Source of the DNA: Pseudomonas sp. GM80
Lineage (GTDB): Bacteria > Pseudomonadota > Gammaproteobacteria > Pseudomonadales > Pseudomonadaceae
Assembly (NCBI RefSeq): GCF_000282515.1
Contig: NZ_AKJD01000066.1
Coordinates: 1-64,000, forward strand
DNA: 64,000 nucleotides
Reading direction: 5' to 3'
Positions within the stretch are counted from its first letter, which is position 1; each line of letters begins with the position of its first letter. The notes under the pieces are model-generated. The model was not told where the DNA came from, did not search any database, and worked only from the letters and a program-made list of their open reading frames with translations. Below are positions 59,101 to 64,000 of the stretch, piece by piece. A program made the translations under genes and the position numbers.

Positions 59101-62100
59101 TTGCTTGTGTTCCTGTGTGGATTAGGGATTGAGTAGCCGAACTCTTTGCCATCGTCGATAATTAGTGTAGCACCAAGAATGTCTTCCCTCCTGATCTTGC
59201 CGGGAATAGCAATTTCCTGCTCTTTACTAAAGTTATAAGCCGTACCTAGCTCTTTTTTTAGATCATGTCCGGGAATCATTCTGAGTGTGTAGAGAAAACC
59301 AGGTCTTGTAAAATAGCTGGTGGCGAATGCTTTTCCCATGTCTCTAGAAAGAGAAGTGCTTATGAAATTACTTGGAGGGAAATCACTATCGATAGAGTGA
59401 AGAAAAAGATCGTTGCTATTCCCCTTGCTTTTAAAACCGTTCTCGAAGACTTCTGATGGATCTGTTGAAGACCCACGGTACAAGTACATTTGTTGTGGCA
59501 CATGGAGGGACGGATTTTCCGCACCACCCTTAATCTTTGTGGTGGGATCGACTGATTCGAGTGATGGTTTCTTGCATCCATCCCCACCCGGACAATCACT
59601 CAACCCCAACGGATCCACCCACCCCGTCGGATTCGGCGTGTACTGATACTGATTAATCCCACCCGCCAGCTTCACCGGATCCGGCGTCAGATACCGTCCC
59701 AACCTCGGGTCGTAATACCGATGCCGGTTGTAGTGCAGCCCACTTTCCCCATCGAAATACTGCCCCTGAAACCGCAACGGTTGATCGAGATAGTCCTCGG
59801 CCGCCAAGGTCAGCGCCGCGACCTTGCCGTACGCGTCGTACTGCGCCGACCAAACGATTTCCCCGCTGTAATCGGTCAGCTCCAGCGGCGTACCGAGGTG
59901 ATCGAGTTGGTAATAAAACGGGCAAGCCTTTTTCGGGCCTTTGCCGTCGAGCATGGCCAGCGGGCGGAAGGTGCCGGGTTCGTAGACGTAGCTGCGGTAT
60001 TCGTTGGGGCTGTTTTCGGCGACGAGGTGGTCGCCTTGCCAGAAGAACTCGGTGGTGACGCCGTCGACGGTTTTGCGGATGCGGCGTCCGAAGGCGTCGT
60101 ATTGGTAGGACGCGGTTTTGCCGTCCGGGCGGGTCAGGCCGATCAGGCGGTGCTGGCAGTCGTAGCGGTATTCGGTGACCAGTTTGTGCGCGCTACCACG
60201 GCGTTCGCGGATCAGGTTGCCGAAGGCGTCGTAGTCGTAGTGGCGGTCGCCCTGCATCAGCAGGCGATTGCCTTTGATCCGGCTCGGGCCGGTGCCGTCC
60301 TGTGTCAGGAGGTTACCAGCCGGGTCGTGGGCGAAGCTTTCCGGCAGTTCGTCGCGCGAATGCCGGACGCGGATCAGGCGGTCGAGGGTGTCGTAACCAT
60401 AGGTGCGCTGGCCATGGCGGGTGTCGGCGATGTGTTCAAGGTTGCCGTTGGCGCTGTAGGCATAGTCGCGCCGATACAGTGACTGGTGTTCATGGCCTAC
60501 GGTATGGGCCAGCAATTGGCCTTGATCGTCGTAGGAATATTCGCTGAGCAACAGGCCTTGCTGACGCTGCTGTTCGCGTCCCGACTGGAAGGTGTGCGTG
60601 GTCAGTTGCGCGCCGTTGAGGTCGATACCGCTCAGCGCGCCGCCCTTGGTGTAGCGGTAGTCGAGCTTGCTGTTGTCCGGCAGGCGCAGTTGTTTGAGCT
60701 GACCGCAGGCGTCATAGGCATACCGTAACGTGCCCCAGCCTTGGTGCTCGGTGATCAGCCGATCCTGACGGTCGTACTCGAAAGCCAGCGGATGTTGCTG
60801 GCCGTCATCGACGCTGACGAGGCGGCCGAGGCGGTCGTATTGGTAGCTGACCCTGATGCCGTCGGGCAGGGTTTTGACCAGAAGACGCCCGGCAGCATCG
60901 CGTTTATAGGCCGTGACTAACTGTGAGCCGTCGTCGCCAAACTCGGTCTTCTCCAGCAGGTGCCCGTTGAGGTCATAGGCATACGCGGTACGTTGGCCGT
61001 CAAAGCCGGTTTCCTCTCGGATCAATCCGGTTGGCGTGTAGTCCAGCAGGTATTTTTCACCGGACTCGTTTTCGATCTCGGTGAGCAACAGTTGCGCATG
61101 GTCGTAGCGGTACTGCACCCGCGTGCCGTCGGGGTTGATCCGCCGCGAAACCAGATGCAGATCGTCGTCGTATTCATAACGGGTGATGCGCCCGAGTTCA
61201 TCACGCTCGGCGGTAACCTGGCCGTAGGCGCCGTAGCTGTAGGCGCGAGTCGCGCCTGTGGGAAATGTCGTCTGCGCCAGTCGGCCGACGGCGTCCCACT
61301 GCAGACGGGTCACCGCACCGTGTTCGTCAACAACAGTCGTCCGCCGTCCCTGCGCATCGTAGGAAAAGCGTCGTACGCCACCCTCAGGCAACGTTTCCTC
61401 GGTCAACTGGCCAAGGTCATTCCAGACCCAGCGATGCCGGCTGCTGTCCGGGTAACGGATTGACAGCAGCTGCCCGCGAATATCGTAGTAGTAATGGGTG
61501 ACCTGTCCGTCGGGATCGACGGCTTCGGTGACATCACCCTCGGCATTGCGCCGGTAGATCCAGGTTGCGTCGCCCCGGCTGCGTTTGTGCAGGAAACCGT
61601 TGCGATATTCGTAGGACGTTGGCGCGTCATCCGGAGGAATCAGTGCAATCAGCCGTCCGATTTCGTCGTAGTGGTATTCGGTTATGGCCCCCAGCGCGTC
61701 CTGCTCGGCGACCAGACGCCCGCAATCGTCGTAGGCCTTGAGGTGTTCGCCACCGTTGGCCTCGACCTTGCGCACCAGTCGTGCACGGTCGTCGTGGACG
61801 TAAACCTCTTCGGTGCCGTCGACGTAATGCACTGTGACGCTGCCATCGTCATCCCAGACGTACCGCGTATTCATCTGCGAAAACGATGCCCAGTGGCGCA
61901 CGCAACGGGCGGCCTTGCCGGCGCGTTCCCACTCCCAGAAGAAGCTCGCGCCCCCTGTCAATTGCCGCTGCAGGATCACGTGGGCGTCGTCGTAGTCGTA
62001 GCGCTCGCTGTCACCGACGGCGTTGGTCGCGGCTAACAGGCGTTGGCGGGCGTCGTAGCAGTAGCGGGCGAGGGTTTGTTCAGTGGCCCATTCAGACGCG

Positions 62101-63950
62101 TGGAAAACCTGGTAATCGACCGCGATCAATTGCGCCCGGTCATAGCGCAATCGCAGCGCCCGGCCAGCGCCATTGTCGAGACGATCAATACGATCCTGAC
62201 GGTCCCGACTGATGCACAGTCGATTGCCATACGCGTCACTGATCGCCGTCAGCCGCCCCGCGCGGAAGTGGTAAAAGCGCGGCACATCCCCGGCCAGTGC
62301 AAGGATCAGTTCCTGTGGTTCATCGCCAAGAAAGATCGCCGCCCGCGACAGACTGTTGTGAATCGCCGGCCGCTCGACGTCTGGTAACGGGAACCGAGTT
62401 CGGCGGTTCTCGTGGTCGATCCAGACCACACAATCGCCTTCGAACAGCAGGCGGTGCGCCAGCGAATGGCTCCAGCCAAATCCCAGGCCGACATCGACCT
62501 CGACAGCGCTGGTGCGATACACCCGGGTGAACTCGAACGGCAGTCGCCCATCAAGCACACCATCGGTCAGGGTCAACAGTTCTTCGCCGGTGACCATCGA
62601 CACCGGGCAGCCATTGGTGCAGGTCAGCGGTACGCAATCGGCGTTGTCGCCGTTAGGGTTTTTCGCCTGATCCGGTACATCGTCGTGTGGCTCATGGCGT
62701 TGCAGGGCCGCCATGTTGCGAGTCTTGTCGCGTGTAATGGGCGCCGGATTTGGCACCGTCAACACCAAAGAATCGGCTTGACGAATGTTCAGAGGAATGG
62801 CGGGCGTCGGATTCAGCACAACGTCGCGTGCATTGATCATCAGCGGTTTCAGCACGCTGGCATGTTTGTCCAGCGGCGGTGCAGTGCTCAGTTCCGCCAG
62901 TCGCAACGCTGAAGCCGCCAGCCACTCCCGTGCTCGCGGCGACTTGATCTTCGCCAGTACTTTGCTGCTCAGGCGTATTTGCACGCCGACACCGCCAGAC
63001 AGCCGCATCAGCAGAAAAGCGATCAGCAGTTCGACGCGAACTTCAGCCACCACTTCAGCCACATACTGCGGCGGCAGCATTTTCAGCCAGCTGGTGAATG
63101 CCGCGAGATGAATGAACAGCAGCGGCTCATCGCTGAGGATCAACAAGCCGTCGGCAATGGACGCGCTGGACGCTTGCAGCAACGCTTCAAGCTCGGCTTC
63201 GCTGAGGTAATCGAGGAGCTTTTCGCTGTTGGCCTGCAAGTCGGCGAGGAGGGCGAACACCTGCTTGATGTCATCCCAGACGCCGTGCAGGGCACTCTCG
63301 AATCCGCGCCAGTCGGCCCGCTGTAATTGGCCGTAACGGTCAGCGAATCCGGCGCTGGAAAACTCTTTCCACAGAGGTTGGAACCCGCTCCACTCAGTCC
63401 GCAGCCAGCCTTCCAGACCGGCAAGGATGGCCTCATAGGAGGCGAACAGAGCACTGACGTGAGCGGCTGAAACATCGGGAAAGAAGGTGATGCGATAACG
63501 CTGGCCCCGATCGCAGTCGGTCACTTGCAGAATGCCGCTCGGGCCAATGGTGTGATGCAGCGGTGCGCCAAAGGTGAGAACCCCGTTGACGTCACTCAGC
63601 AGCGGTTCAAGTGTTAGCGGGGTATCGCCGATCGGCACAAACCGTGCGGCTTCGAACATGTGCACCAGCGTCAACGGCCCGCTGGCCGGGCACATCACCA
63701 CCGACGAACTGATCGGCTTGGAGGATTTCAGCGGTGCACTGAGCTGGACGTCGTTGCCGACCTTGAACACCTGCTCGATATCCAGCGCCGTCCCGGTCCA
63801 GAACGCTTCAGCCCAGGCCTCGTAATCGTTCAGGCACAGACGGAACTCCTCGATCAGGGTCTCGAAATCCGGGTGTTCGGGATTCAGTGCGGCAACTACC
63901 AGCAGGCCAATGCTGTTGTTGAGGGCCAGTAGCCGATCGGTTTCGAGCAT
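59097..63950 (-). CDS. RHS-repeat polymorphic toxin with C-terminal ADP-ribosyltransferase-like domain
   Basis: A 1617-residue protein. Residues 1 to about 430 are an N-terminal region I cannot name; no signal peptide or PAAR motif was seen. A DUF6531-type segment starts near 438 (DCVPLTCTNGCPVSMVTGEELL). Then come YD/RHS repeats (RYDYDDAHVIL, YEYDDDLHLVSRRINPDGT and many more), which form the toxin-enclosing shell, and the RHS core ends in DPLGL (1446-1450). The last 167 residues are AT-rich. They have MYLYRGSS (Arg 1492), FEN-GFKSKGNSNDLFLHS, FISTSLSRDMGKAFA (STS 1531-1533) and KEQEIAIPG (E-x-E 1577-1579), the R/STS/ExE order of ADP-ribosyltransferases. It is probably delivered by a type VI or similar system. 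The target is unknown. Confidence 0.88.
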   Translation of the reverse strand: MLETDRLLALNNSIGLLVVAALNPEHPDFETLIEEFRLCLNDYEAWAEAFWTGTALDIEQVFKVGNDVQLSAPLKSSKPISSSVVMCPASGPLTLVHMFEAARFVPIGDTPLTLEPLLSDVNGVLTFGAPLHHTIGPSGILQVTDCDRGQRYRITFFPDVSAAHVSALFASYEAILAGLEGWLRTEWSGFQPLWKEFSSAGFADRYGQLQRADWRGFESALHGVWDDIKQVFALLADLQANSEKLLDYLSEAELEALLQASSASIADGLLILSDEPLLFIHLAAFTSWLKMLPPQYVAEVVAEVRVELLIAFLLMRLSGGVGVQIRLSSKVLAKIKSPRAREWLAASALRLAELSTAPPLDKHASVLKPLMINARDVVLNPTPAIPLNIRQADSLVLTVPNPAPITRDKTRNMAALQRHEPHDDVPDQAKNPNGDNADCVPLTCTNGCPVSMVTGEELLTLTDGVLDGRLPFEFTRVYRTSAVEVDVGLGFGWSHSLAHRLLFEGDCVVWIDHENRRTRFPLPDVERPAIHNSLSRAAIFLGDEPQELILALAGDVPRFYHFRAGRLTAISDAYGNRLCISRDRQDRIDRLDNGAGRALRLRYDRAQLIAVDYQVFHASEWATEQTLARYCYDARQRLLAATNAVGDSERYDYDDAHVILQRQLTGGASFFWEWERAGKAARCVRHWASFSQMNTRYVWDDDGSVTVHYVDGTEEVYVHDDRARLVRKVEANGGEHLKAYDDCGRLVAEQDALGAITEYHYDEIGRLIALIPPDDAPTSYEYRNGFLHKRSRGDATWIYRRNAEGDVTEAVDPDGQVTHYYYDIRGQLLSIRYPDSSRHRWVWNDLGQLTEETLPEGGVRRFSYDAQGRRTTVVDEHGAVTRLQWDAVGRLAQTTFPTGATRAYSYGAYGQVTAERDELGRITRYEYDDDLHLVSRRINPDGTRVQYRYDHAQLLLTEIENESGEKYLLDYTPTGLIREETGFDGQRTAYAYDLNGHLLEKTEFGDDGSQLVTAYKRDAAGRLLVKTLPDGIRVSYQYDRLGRLVSVDDGQQHPLAFEYDRQDRLITEHQGWGTLRYAYDACGQLKQLRLPDNSKLDYRYTKGGALSGIDLNGAQLTTHTFQSGREQQRQQGLLLSEYSYDDQGQLLAHTVGHEHQSLYRRDYAYSANGNLEHIADTRHGQRTYGYDTLDRLIRVRHSRDELPESFAHDPAGNLLTQDGTGPSRIKGNRLLMQGDRHYDYDAFGNLIRERRGSAHKLVTEYRYDCQHRLIGLTRPDGKTASYQYDAFGRRIRKTVDGVTTEFFWQGDHLVAENSPNEYRSYVYEPGTFRPLAMLDGKGPKKACPFYYQLDHLGTPLELTDYSGEIVWSAQYDAYGKVAALTLAAEDYLDQPLRFQGQYFDGESGLHYNRHRYYDPRLGRYLTPDPVKLAGGINQYQYTPNPTGWVDPLGLSDCPGGDGCKKPSLESVDPTTKIKGGAENPSLHVPQQMYLYRGSSTDPSEVFENGFKSKGNSNDLFLHSIDSDFPPSNFISTSLSRDMGKAFATSYFTRPGFLYTLRMIPGHDLKKELGTAYNFSKEQEIAIPGKIRREDILGATLIIDDGKEFGYSIPNPHRNTSK
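59100..59600 (-). other. AT-rich toxin tip of the RHS gene
   Basis: The coding sequence after the DPLGL codons changes sharply from GC-rich to AT-rich, and the immunity genes share this composition. The break falls exactly at the core/tip boundary, as expected for tip replacement by recombination. Confidence 0.75.
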
Positions 63951-64000
63951 TCGCAGTTCTCGCGCACATCAAAAAGGTGCGAGGACTTTGCGGGGGATCA

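Noticed and set aside
59721..60482. 253-codon plus-strand frame opposite the RHS core
   Set aside because: A Val/Ala-rich shadow of YD repeats; no start signal.

Overview
The window reads as chromosome of a fluorescent-group Pseudomonas. The evidence is the GC-rich coding, the gene families in characteristic order (minCDE beside an LpxL acyltransferase, aroC-MFS-mtnBDC, a PuuD-type urate pathway) and at least 18 extragenic REP doublets of the GTAGGAGCTGCCG and GTGGGAGCTGGCTTGCCAGC types. This is inference from sequence only; no database was searched.

Layout. 0.1-7.8 kb: housekeeping genes (M18 aminopeptidase, a DxD glycosyltransferase-like protein, RluA-type pseudouridine synthase, minCDE, lipid A acyltransferase, patatin). 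7.9-19.1 kb: a purine acquisition and breakdown block. Two tandem Tsx/OmpK-like outer-membrane channels and two NCS2 permeases supply substrate. PuuD, UraH, UraD, PuuE, Alc and AllA form a complete route from urate to glyoxylate and urea. Three promoters in this block share a TTGTRTACAA palindrome that overlaps the promoter core, suggesting one repressor. 19.3-30.9 kb: a MarR/aminotransferase divergent pair, folE, a degraded integrase with a small foreign-looking gene, smr, prmB and aroC. 30.9-32.9 kb: methionine salvage (mtnB, mtnD, mtnC), translationally coupled to an MFS transporter. 33-51.4 kb: acyl-CoA synthetase, ankyrin protein, speE, rraB, a circularly permuted ATP-grasp/alpha-E/transglutaminase cluster, a cytochrome c, a thiolase plus multifunctional beta-oxidation protein, CorA, PlsC and a crotonase.

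The accessory DNA lies on the right. A tRNA-Ser(GGA) gene at 51.66 kb is the target of a roughly 3.5 kb element bounded by a 27-bp direct repeat of the tRNA 3' end (51730-51756 and 55182-55208). It carries a tyrosine recombinase lacking its N-terminus and an AT-rich, tightly overlapping three-gene operon (52539-54044) with its own promoter and terminator. I recognise no function for this operon, apart from a DUF3467-like look to the first protein. It is the best candidate in the window for an undescribed cargo system, possibly defence.

At the far right a 1617-residue RHS protein ends in a foreign, AT-rich 167-residue tip. The tip has the R / STS / ExE layout of an ADP-ribosyltransferase toxin. 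Its stop codon overlaps the start of a likely immunity gene, and a second immunity-like gene follows. Between the tRNA element and the RHS locus are small envelope or unknown proteins, including tandem glycine-zipper paralogues.
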